Below are positions 28,756 to 36,890 of a DNA stretch of 64,000 nucleotides, piece by piece. Position numbers and translations under genes: made by a program. Each line of letters starts with the position of its first letter. Within the stretch, counting starts at the first letter, position 1. The DNA lies in contig NZ_JOAK01000030.1 in NCBI RefSeq assembly GCF_000720455.1, forward strand, positions 1-64,000, in the 5' to 3' direction. The notes below the pieces were generated by a model. That model was given only the letters and a program-made list of their open reading frames with translations. It was not told the origin of the DNA and made no database searches. The DNA is from Streptomyces virginiae. GTDB taxonomy: Bacteria; Actinomycetota; Actinomycetes; Streptomycetales; Streptomycetaceae.

Positions 28756-30213
28756 TCAGGCGTCGCGCAGGGCGCGGACGGCCTCCTCGACGCGACGGCC
28801 GTAGTCGGCGTCGGCGGCGTGGAAGTGAGCCAGGTTCTTCTCGATGACGTCCTCGAGGGTGACCTGAGACAGGCCGCCGGCGATGTTCGCCACCAGACGC
28901 TGCTTCTCGGCCTCCGACATCAGGCGGTAGAGCTCACCGGCCTGGAAGAAGTCGTCGTCCTTGGTGTGGGCCGGGGCCTCGTGGGTGCCCGTGTAGCCGG
29001 AGACGGCCTTCGGGGCGCCCAGTGCCAGACCGGTCTCGGCCGGGCCCTGGTACGAGTTGGGCTCGTAGTTCTTGTCGTGGCGCGAGCCGTTGCGCAGCGC
29101 CATGACGCCGTCGCGGCCGTAGTTGTCGGCCTTCGTCGCCTTCGGGGCGTTGACCGGCAGCACGGTGTGGTTCACACCGAGGCGGTAGCGCTGGGCGTCG
29201 GCGTAGGCGAACAGGCGGCCCTGGAGCATCTTGTCCGGCGAGGCGGTGATGCCCGGGACGAAGTTGTTCGGGGAGAACGCGGACTGCTCGACCTCGGCGA
29301 AGACGTTGTCCGGGTTGCGGTCGAGGACCAGGCGGCCCACGCGCTGCAGCGGGTAGTCGGCGTGCGGCCACACCTTGGTGAGGTCGAACGGGTTGAAGCG
29401 GTAGTCCGCGGCCTCGGCGGCCGGCATGATCTGGACGTAGAGGGTCCAGCTCGGGTTCACACCGCGCTCGATCGCCTGGAGCAGGTCGGTCTGGTGCGAG
29501 TTGGCGTCCTTGCCGACGAGCTCGGCGGCCTGCTCGCCGGAGAGGCAGCGGATGCCCTGGTTCGTCTTGAAGTGGTACTTGACGAAGAAGGCCTCGCCCT
29601 GCTCGTTCGTCCACTGGTAGGTGTGGGAGCCGTAGCCGTTCATGTGACGGTACGACGCGGGGATGCCGCGGTCACCCATCAGCCAGGTGATCTGGTGCGT
29701 GGCCTCGGGGGCGTGCGCCCAGAAGTCCCAGACGTTGTCCGGCTCCTGCTTGCCCGTGAAGGGGTCGCGCTTCTGGGAGTGGATGAAGTCGGGGAACTTG
29801 ATCGGGTCCTTGATGAAGAACACCGGGGTGTTGTTGCCGACGAGGTCGTAGTTGCCCTCTTCGGTGTAGAACTTCAGCGCGAAGCCGCGGGGGTCGCGCA
29901 CCGCGTCCGCGCCGCCGAGGGAGTCGGCGACGGTGGAGAACCGCAGGAAGGTCTCGGTCTTCTTGCCGACCGTGTTCAGGAAGGCGGCGCTGGTGTACGC
30001 GGTGACGTCGTCGGTCACCTCGAAGTAGCCGTACGCGGCCGAGCCGCGGGCGTGCACCACGCGCTCCGGGATGCGCTCGCGGTTGAAGCGGGCGAGCTTC
30101 TCCAGGAGCTGCTGGTCCTGGATCAGGAGCGGGCCACCGACGCCGGCGGTGGCGGAGTTCTGATTGTCGGCGACCGGGGCGCCGGACTCGGTCGTCAGCG
30201 TGCGCTTCGACAT
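28756..30213 (-). CDS. katA: Catalase
   Basis: Monofunctional heme catalase (485 aa, small-subunit type). Visible: the distal region RFSTVADSLGGADAVRDPRG, GNNTPVFFIKDPIKFPDFIHSQKRDP-type substrate channel, and RLFAYADAQRYRLG with the proximal heme tyrosine. It should destroy H2O2 made by urate oxidase encoded 4 kb away. I start it at ATG 30213 (MSKRTLTTES), after GGAAGG; the longer frame to 30261 would run into the operator. The promoter carries both motif A and motif B. Confidence 0.94.
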   Translation of the reverse strand: MSKRTLTTESGAPVADNQNSATAGVGGPLLIQDQQLLEKLARFNRERIPERVVHARGSAAYGYFEVTDDVTAYTSAAFLNTVGKKTETFLRFSTVADSLGGADAVRDPRGFALKFYTEEGNYDLVGNNTPVFFIKDPIKFPDFIHSQKRDPFTGKQEPDNVWDFWAHAPEATHQITWLMGDRGIPASYRHMNGYGSHTYQWTNEQGEAFFVKYHFKTNQGIRCLSGEQAAELVGKDANSHQTDLLQAIERGVNPSWTLYVQIMPAAEAADYRFNPFDLTKVWPHADYPLQRVGRLVLDRNPDNVFAEVEQSAFSPNNFVPGITASPDKMLQGRLFAYADAQRYRLGVNHTVLPVNAPKATKADNYGRDGVMALRNGSRHDKNYEPNSYQGPAETGLALGAPKAVSGYTGTHEAPAHTKDDDFFQAGELYRLMSEAEKQRLVANIAGGLSQVTLEDVIEKNLAHFHAADADYGRRVEEAVRALRDA

Positions 30214-30252
30214 GGTGACCTTCCGTACGGGTAACTGCTGACGGAAAGCGTC

Positions 30253-30267
30253 TTCCGTCATGCGGAA
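30253..30267. promoter_or_regulatory. AllR-type operator at katA (motif A)
   Basis: TTCCGTCATGCGGAA is a perfect TTCCG-N5-CGGAA palindrome that covers the predicted katA start site. Confidence 0.7.
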
Positions 30268-30268
30268 C

Positions 30269-30298
30269 AGCCTAAATTCGGCAAGAACTAAACGTCAA
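30269..30298 (-). promoter_or_regulatory. katA promoter
   Basis: On the minus strand, TTGACG (30298-30293) and TAGGCT (30274-30269) are separated by 18 bp. The -35 box is part of the motif B palindrome. Confidence 0.65.
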
Positions 30299-30309
30299 CA
30301 GTTTGTTGA
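30295..30309. promoter_or_regulatory. Motif B palindrome at katA
   Basis: TCAACAGTTTGTTGA is a perfect 6-3-6 inverted repeat overlapping the katA -35 box. Read with the gene, the surrounding TTCAACAAACTGTTGACG differs in one base from the element at the uraD promoter. Confidence 0.65.
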
Positions 30310-30332
30310 ACGAAGTTGTGGGGAGAGGTGAC

Positions 30333-30390
30333 CCGGACGGTGCCGGCGCTTGGGCGCGACAGGACAGGTGTCAGCACCGGCACCGTCCGG
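30333..30390. repeat. 14-bp inverted repeat upstream of katA
   Basis: CCGGACGGTGCCGG (30333-30346) and its exact complement (30377-30390) flank a 30-nt spacer. It may act as a second, weaker terminator for the hyi-glxR transcript. Confidence 0.6.
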
Positions 30391-30421
30391 AGACTCAGTG
30401 CCCCCTCCTACGAGGGGACGG

Positions 30422-30444
30422 GCCGGGCCCTGCGAGGGCCCGGC
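30422..30444 (-). terminator. hyi-glxR terminator
   Basis: GCCGGGCCCT and AGGGCCCGGC form a perfect 10-bp stem with the loop GCG, 8 bp past the glxR stop. Confidence 0.8.
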
Positions 30445-30452
30445 GGGGGACC

Positions 30453-31343
30453 TCAGACCTGGGCGCCGGAGAGGCGCTCGACGGCGCGCAGCAGGGCCGA
30501 GTGGTCCAGGCCGCCGTCACCCTGGGCGCGCAGCGAGGCGACCAGCTGGGCGACGACCGCGCCGACCGGGAGGGCCGCACCGACGTTGCGGGCGGCGTCG
30601 GTGACGATGCCCATGTCCTTGTGGTGCAGGTCGATCCGGAAGCCGGGCTTGAAGTCGCGGTTCAGGAAGTTGTCCTTCTTGCGGGTCAGGACCGTGGAGC
30701 CGGCCAGACCGCCGTTGAGGACGTCGAGGGCGGCCTGGAGGTCCACGCCCGACTTCTCGAGGAAGACGACGGCCTCGGCGCACGCCTGGATGTTGACCGC
30801 GACGATGAGCTGGTTGGCGGCCTTCACCGTCTGGCCGGAGCCGTGCGGGCCGCACAGGACGATGGTCTTGCCGAGGGCCTCCAGGATCGGCAGCGCCGAG
30901 TCGAAGTCGGCCTTCTCGCCACCCACCATGATCGACAGGACGGCCTCGATGGCGCCGGCCTCGCCGCCGGACACCGGGGCGTCGATGACGCGGATGCCCT
31001 TCTCGGCGGCGTTCTTCGCCAGGTCCACGGAGGTCTGCGGGGTGATCGAGGACATGTCCACGATCAGCGCGCCCGACCTGGCGTTCTCGAGGATGCCCTC
31101 GGGACCGTAGTTGATGGCCTCGACCTGCGGGGAGGCGGGCACCATTGTGATGATCACGTCGGCGTCCTTGACGGCCTCGGCGATCGAGCCGGCCGCGGTG
31201 CCGCCGGCGGCCGCCAGGCGGTCCAGCTTGTCCTGCTCCAGGGTGAAGCCGGTGACCGAGTAGCCGGCCTTCAGCAGGTTCTCGGCCATGGGGGAGCCCA
31301 TGATTCCGAGACCGATCCAGGCGATCTTGGGGAGGTTGCTCAT
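30453..31343 (-). CDS. glxR: 2-hydroxy-3-oxopropionate (tartronate semialdehyde) reductase
   Basis: NAD(P)H-dependent beta-hydroxyacid dehydrogenase (296 aa) that reduces tartronate semialdehyde from Gcl to D-glycerate. It has the Rossmann motif GLGIMGSPMAENLL, the substrate loop DAPVSGGEAGA and the catalytic lysine in VKAANQLIV. It lies 75 bp downstream of hyi on the same strand, with a perfect TTCGTACGAA palindrome at 31367-31376 in the gap. A shared transcript from the hyi promoter is likely. Confidence 0.95.
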   Translation of the reverse strand: MSNLPKIAWIGLGIMGSPMAENLLKAGYSVTGFTLEQDKLDRLAAAGGTAAGSIAEAVKDADVIITMVPASPQVEAINYGPEGILENARSGALIVDMSSITPQTSVDLAKNAAEKGIRVIDAPVSGGEAGAIEAVLSIMVGGEKADFDSALPILEALGKTIVLCGPHGSGQTVKAANQLIVAVNIQACAEAVVFLEKSGVDLQAALDVLNGGLAGSTVLTRKKDNFLNRDFKPGFRIDLHHKDMGIVTDAARNVGAALPVGAVVAQLVASLRAQGDGGLDHSALLRAVERLSGAQV

Positions 31344-31418
31344 GATGAGGGTCCTTCTCTTAATGCTTCGTACGAAAAGTGCGTGAGGTGCCTGGCTGAT
31401 CGCCCGGACTTCGTCCTC

Positions 31419-32252
31419 TTACTTGGCGGCGCGGGCCTCGGCCGGCAGCCATGCGAAGGAGGCGGCGGCATCGGCGGCCTTGTACTCGAGGCCCACGTAG
31501 CCCTCGTATCCGGCCTTCTTCAGCTGGTCGAGCAGCTCCTCGAGGGGCAGCTCGCCGGTGCCCGGAGCACCTCGTCCCGGCTTGTCCGCGATCTGGACGT
31601 GCCCGGTCTTGGCGGCGTACTTTTCGATGACCTCGGAGAGGTCCTCATCGTTCATCGCCAGGTGGTACAGGTCGAGCAGGAACTTGGCGTTGCCGAGGCC
31701 GGTGGCCTCGTTCACCTTGTCCACCACCTCGATGCCGGCCGGGGCGCTCACCAGCGGGTAGAGCGGCGACTCGGGCTTGTTGAGGGTCTCGATCAGGAGG
31801 ATCGCGCCCACACGGTCGGCGGCCTGTGCGGCCACGACCAGGTTCTTGAGGGCCAGCTCGTCCTGGACGGCCGGGTCCACGCCTTCGACGCGGTTGCCGT
31901 AGAGGGCGTTCAGCGCCTTGCAGCCGACCGAGGCGGCGAAGTCCGCGGCCACGTTGATGTTGGCGTTGAAGCGCTCCGACTCCTCACCGGGTACCGAGAC
32001 CGCGCCGCGGTCCGGGCCCGGCAGCTGGCCGGCGTAGAAGTTCAGGCCCACCAGCTGGGTGCCGGCGTCCTCAAGAGCCTTCTTGAGGGCGTCGAGCTCC
32101 TCCTGAGCGGGGGTGGGGGTCTCGATCCAGGGCCACCACAGCTCGACCGCCGTGAAGCCCGCCGCGGCGGCAGCCGCGGGGCGCTCCAGGAGCGGGAGTT
32201 CCGTGAAGAGGATCGACAGGTTCACATCGAAGCGCTGGTCCGTGTATCCCAT
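31419..32252 (-). CDS. hyi: Hydroxypyruvate isomerase
   Basis: TIM-barrel enzyme (277 aa) of the xylose-isomerase-like family that interconverts hydroxypyruvate and tartronate semialdehyde. Motifs seen: MGYTDQRFDVNLSILFTELP at the start, FTAVELWWPW with a metal-ligand Glu, LIETLNKPESP, FLLDLYHLAMN and GHVQIADKPGRGAPGTGE. ATG 32252 was chosen; AAGGAG lies somewhat far upstream and overlaps motif A. First gene of the hyi-glxR unit. Confidence 0.93.
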   Translation of the reverse strand: MGYTDQRFDVNLSILFTELPLLERPAAAAAAGFTAVELWWPWIETPTPAQEELDALKKALEDAGTQLVGLNFYAGQLPGPDRGAVSVPGEESERFNANINVAADFAASVGCKALNALYGNRVEGVDPAVQDELALKNLVVAAQAADRVGAILLIETLNKPESPLYPLVSAPAGIEVVDKVNEATGLGNAKFLLDLYHLAMNDEDLSEVIEKYAAKTGHVQIADKPGRGAPGTGELPLEELLDQLKKAGYEGYVGLEYKAADAAASFAWLPAEARAAK

Positions 32253-32268
32253 GAGGGGTGTGCGCTCC

Positions 32269-32304
32269 TTCCGTATTGCGGAAGTTATTTTCTGCTTGAT
32301 GGAA
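32269..32304. promoter_or_regulatory. AllR-type operators before hyi (motif A)
   Basis: TTCCGTATTGCGGAA (32269-32283) is a perfect palindrome; TTCTGCTTGATGGAA (32290-32304) is a degenerate copy 6 bp away, the same spacing as the gcl pair. Both lie at or just after the predicted start site. Confidence 0.7.
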
Positions 32305-32333
32305 GACTGCATGGGGTTCCGCGCGGATGTCAA
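32304..32333 (-). promoter_or_regulatory. hyi promoter
   Basis: On the minus strand TTGACA (32333-32328) and CAGTCT (32309-32304) are 18 bp apart. The -10 is weak, but the position relative to the operators fits. Confidence 0.55.
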
Positions 32334-32377
32334 GTGCGGACTCCCGAAAAATCGAGACAGCGCGGTAGCTTGACGGC

Positions 32378-32629
32378 GTGCGATTGAGAGTGGAGTTCAC
32401 GACCGAGCCCTTCGATCTCGAAGAGGCCCCCGACCACGCCGTGGCGGCTCGCGAGGTCATCCAGAAGGCCCAGCTGGAGGCGGTGGACGTCGGCCCGTTC
32501 GGCAACACCGCGGAGGGTGAGGCCGACCGGGTGCTGTCCGCGGTGACCGCGCTGCTGCGCGACTCCCTGGAGGCCGGGGCCACGCGCGTCACCCTCCAGG
32601 TCAACGTGATCGGCGAGGAGACGCCATGA
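32378..32629 (+). CDS. Thiamine-binding-family (MTH1187/YkoF-like) protein
   Basis: An 83-aa protein similar to the small thiamine-binding proteins of the MTH1187/YkoF-like family: RLRVEFTTEPF at the start, AVDVGPFGNTAEGE in the middle, SLEAGATRVTLQVNVI at the end. Such proteins form ferredoxin-like dimers. It starts at GTG 32378, divergently from hyi, and overlaps the next gene as ATGA. Its link to purine use is unclear. Confidence 0.75.
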   Translation: MRLRVEFTTEPFDLEEAPDHAVAAREVIQKAQLEAVDVGPFGNTAEGEADRVLSAVTALLRDSLEAGATRVTLQVNVIGEETP

Positions 32630-33009
32630 CCGAGCCCCGCGACCACCCGTTCGTCACCGCGGTCAAGCCGCTCGTGGACGCCATGGGCGGCGAGCTGATG
32701 GACCCGGCCCAGGCCACGCCCGACGACGTCGTGCTCAGCTGGGAGGGTCAGGACCTGCTCGCGGTGCGCCTGCCCCAGCTCTCGGACTCGCTCGACCACA
32801 TCCTCGCCGCGCTGGAGCGCCGGCACGGCGTACCGTTGTCGCAGCTCGACCGGAAGTCCAAGCAGGACGTCGTGCGGATACTGGAGGCGCGCGGCGCCTT
32901 CTCCGTCCGGCACGGTGTGGAAACGGTCGCGGGCGCCCTGGGGGTAAGCCGCTTCACGGTTTACAACTACTTGAACAGGGAAAACCCCAGCAAAAACAGC
33001 CAAGCGTGA
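32626..33009 (+). CDS. Helix-turn-helix protein upstream of the uricase operon
   Basis: A 127-aa protein. Residues about 85-120 form a helix-turn-helix (DVVRILEARGAF, ETVAGALGVSRFTVYNYLNR), the type seen at the C-terminus of PucR-like and Fis-like regulators. The N-terminal part is short and lacks a known ligand domain. It is coupled to the thiamine-binding-like gene and ends just before the terminator that precedes uraD. It is a candidate regulator of the neighbouring urate genes, by position only. Confidence 0.7.
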   Translation: MTEPRDHPFVTAVKPLVDAMGGELMDPAQATPDDVVLSWEGQDLLAVRLPQLSDSLDHILAALERRHGVPLSQLDRKSKQDVVRILEARGAFSVRHGVETVAGALGVSRFTVYNYLNRENPSKNSQA

Positions 33010-33033
33010 ACATCGCCTGACCCACAGTGACGA

Positions 33034-33066
33034 GCCGCCGCCCAATTCACCCGGGCGGCGGCTTTT
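33034..33066 (+). terminator. Intrinsic terminator after the HTH gene
   Basis: GCCGCCGCCC and GGGCGGCGGC form a 10-bp stem with a 9-nt loop, followed by TTTT. Confidence 0.9.
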
Positions 33067-33080
33067 GTGTACGGGAAGTT

Positions 33081-33095
33081 TCAACAAAGTGTTGA
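33081..33095. promoter_or_regulatory. Motif B palindrome at the uraD promoter
   Basis: TCAACAAAGTGTTGA is a perfect 6-3-6 inverted repeat that overlaps the -35 box. The extended element TTCAACAAAGTGTTGACG matches the katA element at 17 of 18 positions. Confidence 0.7.
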
Positions 33096-33121
33096 CGCCG
33101 TGTTGTGGAGAGCGTTAGCTA
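33092..33121 (+). promoter_or_regulatory. uraD-uraH-pucL promoter
   Basis: TTGACG (33092-33097) and TAGCTA (33116-33121) are separated by 18 bp; the expected leader to the uraD GTG is about 35 nt. Confidence 0.7.
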
Positions 33122-33163
33122 TGCGCAGCCCGTCAAAGCAACAACAGGCCACGGAGGCCTACC

Positions 33164-33670
33164 GTGACTTCGAGTCCGACCCCGGGTCTCACCCGGATCA
33201 ACACCTTGGACGACAGTGCGGCCACGGCCGAGCTGCACGAGGTGTGCGCCAGCTCGGCGTGGGGGAGCAAGATGCTCGCCCAGCGCCCCTTCGCCACCGT
33301 GGAATCCCTGTTCGCCGCGAACGAGACCGCCATGGCGGAGCTCACCGCGGAGGACCTGGCCGAAGCGATGGGAGGCCACGCGCCGATCGGCCGGCCGAAG
33401 CCGGGAGACCCGACCTCCGCCCGCGAGCAGCGCGGTATGGCCGGTGCCTCTGAGGAGCTCAGGAACGAACTCCTCGAACTGAACCTGGCCTACCAGGAGA
33501 AGTTCGGCCACGTCTTCCTCATCTGCGCCACCGGTGCGACCGGTGAGTTCATGCGGGACGCGGTCAAGGTCCGGATCGGCAACTCGCCGGAGCAGGAGCG
33601 GGAAACCGCCCGCGGCGAGCTCGTCAAGATCAACCGGATCCGCCTGACCCGCCTCGTAGAAGGAGAGTGA
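33164..33670 (+). CDS. uraD: OHCU decarboxylase
   Basis: 2-oxo-4-hydroxy-4-carboxy-5-ureidoimidazoline decarboxylase (168 aa), the third step from urate to S-allantoin. Family features are GGHAPIGRP (the catalytic His block, usually HPRIG), REQRGMAGASEELRNELLEL and the substrate-binding EKFGHVFLICATG. It starts at GTG 33164 after GGAGG. It leads a three-gene operon with uraH and pucL. Confidence 0.93.
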   Translation: MTSSPTPGLTRINTLDDSAATAELHEVCASSAWGSKMLAQRPFATVESLFAANETAMAELTAEDLAEAMGGHAPIGRPKPGDPTSAREQRGMAGASEELRNELLELNLAYQEKFGHVFLICATGATGEFMRDAVKVRIGNSPEQERETARGELVKINRIRLTRLVEGE

Positions 33671-33678
33671 GACCGACC

Positions 33679-34068
33679 ATGAGCACCGAGACCACCGCGT
33701 CGGTGTCCACGCACATCCTGGACACCAGCATCGGCAAGCCCGCCGAGGGCGTCGCCATCTCCCTGTCGGCCCGTACGGGACTCGACGGCGAGTGGGCGGC
33801 CCTGGGCGGATCCGCCACCGATGCGGACGGGCGCTGCAAGGACCTGCCGGCGCTGCCGGAGGGCACCACCCACGTACGTCTCGACTTCGAGACCGAGACG
33901 TACTTCTCAAAGAAGCAAGCCGAGGCGCAGCAGGACGCCCCCCGCGTAAGGGACAGCGCTACGTTCTTCCCCGAGGTCACCATCACGTTCGCGGTGAACC
34001 CGGGCGAGCACTACCACGTACCGCTGCTGCTCAACCCGTTCGGCTACTCCGTTTACCGAGGGAGCTAG
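33679..34068 (+). CDS. uraH: 5-hydroxyisourate hydrolase
   Basis: Transthyretin-like enzyme (129 aa) that hydrolyses 5-hydroxyisourate to OHCU. It has the N-terminal signature THILDTSIGKPA and ends with the diagnostic YRGS. Catalytic-type residues appear in the first motif (His) and in the C-terminal HVPLLLNPFGYSVYRGS. ATG 33679 fits AAGGAG at 33659-33664 better than the GTG at 33667. pucL follows after one base. Confidence 0.94.
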   Translation: MSTETTASVSTHILDTSIGKPAEGVAISLSARTGLDGEWAALGGSATDADGRCKDLPALPEGTTHVRLDFETETYFSKKQAEAQQDAPRVRDSATFFPEVTITFAVNPGEHYHVPLLLNPFGYSVYRGS

Positions 34069-34069
34069 C

Positions 34070-34993
34070 ATGGCCACGATTCTGGGCCAGAACCAGTACG
34101 GCAAAGCAGAGAACCGCGTCGTCAAGATCACGCGGGACGGCGACACCCACCACATCAAGGACCTGAACGTCTCGGTCGCCCTCTCCGGCGACATGGACGA
34201 CGTCCACTACTCCGGCTCGAACGCCAACGTCCTGCCGACGGACACCACCAAGAACACGGTGTACGCGTTCGCCAAGGAGTACGGCATCGAGTCCGCCGAG
34301 CAGTTCGGCATCCACCTGGCGCGCTGGTTCGTGAACAGCCAGGAGCCGATCCAGCGTGCGCGCATCCGGATCGAGGAGTACGGCTGGGACCGGATCGCCA
34401 CGTCCGACGCCAACTCGAAGTTCATCGGCGCCGACGAGGTGAAGCACTCCTTCGTCCGCCAGGGCCAGGAGACCCGCGTCACCCAGATCACGTACGACGG
34501 CCAGAACTGGGAGGTCATCTCCGGCCTCAAGGACCTGGTCGTCATGAACTCCACGAACTCCGAGTTCTGGGGTTACGTGAAGGACAAGTACACGACCCTG
34601 CAGGAGGCGTACGACCGCATCCTGGCCACCCAGGTGTCGAGCCGCTGGCGCTTCAACTGGTCGGACGACGAGCAGCGGATGCCCAACTGGGAGAAGTCCT
34701 ACGCCGAGACCCGCAAGCACATGCTGCAGGCCTTCGCGGAGACCTACTCCCTGTCGCTGCAGCAGACCCTGTACCAGATGGGTTCGCGCATCATCAACCA
34801 CCGTTCGGAGATCGACGAGGTCCGCTTCTCGCTCCCGAACAAGCACCACTTCCTCGTCGACCTGGAGCCCTTCGGCCTCAAGAACGACAACGAGGTGTAC
34901 TTCGCCGCGGACCGTCCGTACGGTCTGATCGAGGCCACGATCCTGCGGGACGGCGCCGACGCGCGCATCCCGGTGGACATGACCAACCTCTAA
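34070..34993 (+). CDS. pucL: Urate oxidase (uricase)
   Basis: Cofactor-free oxidase (307 aa) that converts urate and O2 to 5-hydroxyisourate and H2O2. Recognisable are MATILGQNQYGKAENRVVKI at the N-terminus, VLPTDTTKNTVYAFAKEYG with the catalytic Thr, SFVRQG, GLKDLVVMNSTNSEFWGYVKD, and the C-terminal LPNKHHFLVDLEPFG. GGGAG precedes the ATG, and the preceding stop is one base away. The peroxide it makes is the probable reason katA belongs to the same regulon. Confidence 0.96.
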   Translation: MATILGQNQYGKAENRVVKITRDGDTHHIKDLNVSVALSGDMDDVHYSGSNANVLPTDTTKNTVYAFAKEYGIESAEQFGIHLARWFVNSQEPIQRARIRIEEYGWDRIATSDANSKFIGADEVKHSFVRQGQETRVTQITYDGQNWEVISGLKDLVVMNSTNSEFWGYVKDKYTTLQEAYDRILATQVSSRWRFNWSDDEQRMPNWEKSYAETRKHMLQAFAETYSLSLQQTLYQMGSRIINHRSEIDEVRFSLPNKHHFLVDLEPFGLKNDNEVYFAADRPYGLIEATILRDGADARIPVDMTNL

Positions 34994-35187
34994 GAGCGCG
35001 GCACGCGCGTCCCGGGGCTCTCCGCAGTGGCCCCGGGACCGCGCGACACGACCCAACTTCCTGAATCGGCACCCGGACGCACCACATGGGGCGGCAGTAC
35101 TGTCAGCTGCCAAGGCCCCGGCTCCGGCACTCAAATCCCCTGGGTCTTGCCGTGCCCGTACCGCCACTGAAAGCACGAGGAAGTCCC

Positions 35188-36588
35188 ATGGCAGCATCGG
35201 CAGCCCATGACAGCGCCGTCGAGCGCATCGTCATCGAGAACTGTGCGATCGCGACCGTCGACGCCAATGACACCGAATACGCTTCGGGCCACATCGTCGT
35301 CGCAGGCAACAAGATCGAGTTCATCGGTGCGGGCAAGGCCCCCGAGAACCTCGAGAACGTGGTCCGCCGCATCGACGGCACCGGGCACCTCGTGACCCCC
35401 GGTCTGGTCAACACGCACCACCACTTCTACCAGTGGATCACGCGTGGTCTGGCCACCGACCACAACCTCTTCAACTGGCTGGTCGCGCTGTACCCGACGT
35501 GGGCGCGCATCGACGAGCAGATGACGTACACGGCCGCGCAGGGCTCCCTCGCCGCGATGGCCAAGGGCGGTGTGACCACCGCGATGGACCACCACTACGT
35601 CTTCCCCAAGGGCTCCGGCGACCTCTCCGGCTCGATCATCCGCGCCGCGTCCGAGATGGGCGTCCGCTTCACCCTCGCCCGCGGCTCCATGGACCGCAGC
35701 GAGAAGGACGGCGGCCTGCCGCCGGACCACGCCGTCGAGACCCTCGAAGGCGCGCTGGCCGACACCGAGGCGACCGTCAAGAAGTTCCACGACGCCTCCT
35801 TCGACTCGATGACCCAGGTCGCCGTCGCCCCCTGCTCCCCCTTCTCGGTCTCCACCGAGCTGCTCAAGCAGGGCGCCGAGCTGGCCCGCCGCCTCGGTGT
35901 GCGCATGCACACCCACGGCAGCGAGACGGTCGAGGAGGAGAAGTTCTGCCACGAGCTCTTCGGCATGGGCCCCACCGACTACTTCGAGTCGACCGGCTGG
36001 CTCGGCGAGGACGTGTGGATGGCGCACAGCGTCCACATGAACGACTCCGACATCGCCGCGTTCGCGCGCACCAAGACCGGTGTCGCGCACTGCCCGTCCT
36101 CCAACGCCCGTCTGGCCGCCGGCATCGCCCGCGTCCCGGACATGCTGGCCGCCGGCGTCCCGGTCGGCCTCGGCGTGGACGGCACCGCCTCCAACGAGTC
36201 CGGTGAGCTCCACACCGAGCTGCGCAACGCGCTGCTGATCAACCGTCTGAACCCGGTGCACCGCGAGGCCGCGCTCAACGCCCGCCAGGCCCTGCGCCTC
36301 GGCACCTACGGCGGCGCGCAGGTCCTCGGCCGCGCCGACAACATCGGTTCGCTGGAGGTCGGCAAGTGCGCCGACCTGGTCCTGTGGAACCTGAACACCT
36401 TCCTGCACTCCTCGATCGCCGACCCGGTGACCGCTCTGGTCTTCGGTGCGGCCGCCCCGGTGACGGCCTCGTTCGTCAACGGCAAGCAGATCGTCGAGAA
36501 CGACCGGCTGCTCTTCGCCGACGAGGACGCCATCGCGGTGTCCACGCGGGAAGAGGCCCAGCGCCTCGCGCGGATCGCGCAGGCCTGA
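35188..36588 (+). CDS. 8-oxoguanine deaminase
   Basis: Amidohydrolase-superfamily enzyme (466 aa) that most resembles 8-oxoguanine deaminases, producing urate for PucL; guanine or another aryl-azole could also be the substrate. The metal site is THHHFYQW near residue 80, with later ligands in RMHTHGSETVEEE, WMAHSVHM and GLGVDGTASNESGEL. ATG 35188 follows GAGGAA. It lies about 195 bp after pucL with no clear terminator between them, so read-through is possible. Confidence 0.88.
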   Translation: MAASAAHDSAVERIVIENCAIATVDANDTEYASGHIVVAGNKIEFIGAGKAPENLENVVRRIDGTGHLVTPGLVNTHHHFYQWITRGLATDHNLFNWLVALYPTWARIDEQMTYTAAQGSLAAMAKGGVTTAMDHHYVFPKGSGDLSGSIIRAASEMGVRFTLARGSMDRSEKDGGLPPDHAVETLEGALADTEATVKKFHDASFDSMTQVAVAPCSPFSVSTELLKQGAELARRLGVRMHTHGSETVEEEKFCHELFGMGPTDYFESTGWLGEDVWMAHSVHMNDSDIAAFARTKTGVAHCPSSNARLAAGIARVPDMLAAGVPVGLGVDGTASNESGELHTELRNALLINRLNPVHREAALNARQALRLGTYGGAQVLGRADNIGSLEVGKCADLVLWNLNTFLHSSIADPVTALVFGAAAPVTASFVNGKQIVENDRLLFADEDAIAVSTREEAQRLARIAQA

Positions 36589-36890
36589 TCCCCCGGAGTC
36601 CGGCCGGGGGGGACGGCCCCCGGCCGGCCGCCGCGGACCCGAGCGGGGTCCGTGGGCAGCCGTTCCCGGGAGGCGCCCGAGGAAATCCGAAGGCGTCCCC
36701 GGGAGCGGTGACTCGTGCCACCAGCGCCATGGCGCATCGCGGAAGCGGCGATTGGGCGAATCGTTTCTGCACCCCTTGGGACAAGAAGTGGCTCCACCCA
36801 CAACTTCATAAGCGCTCGACTCGCACCGCTTTCGCACCACCTCCATGACACCCACGTCCCTGCCGACGTGTTACCCGACCGGAGGAAGCC
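36589..36890. other. Intergenic region between deaminase and permease
   Basis: About 300 bp. The first part holds the tandem hairpins listed next. The rest is the leader of the permease gene; I cannot assign a good promoter and see neither motif A nor motif B. Confidence 0.55.
36600..36652 (+). terminator. Tandem terminator hairpins after the deaminase
   Basis: An 11-bp stem, CCGGCCGGGGG with CCCCCGGCCGG (36600-36627), is followed by a 7-bp stem, CGGACCC with GGGTCCG (36634-36652). Confidence 0.7.

Noticed and set aside
28819..30234. 471-aa plus-strand frame opposite katA
   Set aside because: Antisense of a clear catalase gene; low-complexity Val/Gly/Leu composition.
31367..31376. TTCGTACGAA palindrome between hyi and glxR as a separate operator
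   Set aside because: It does not fit motif A or motif B, no -35/-10 pair is nearby, and short perfect palindromes of this size are expected by chance.
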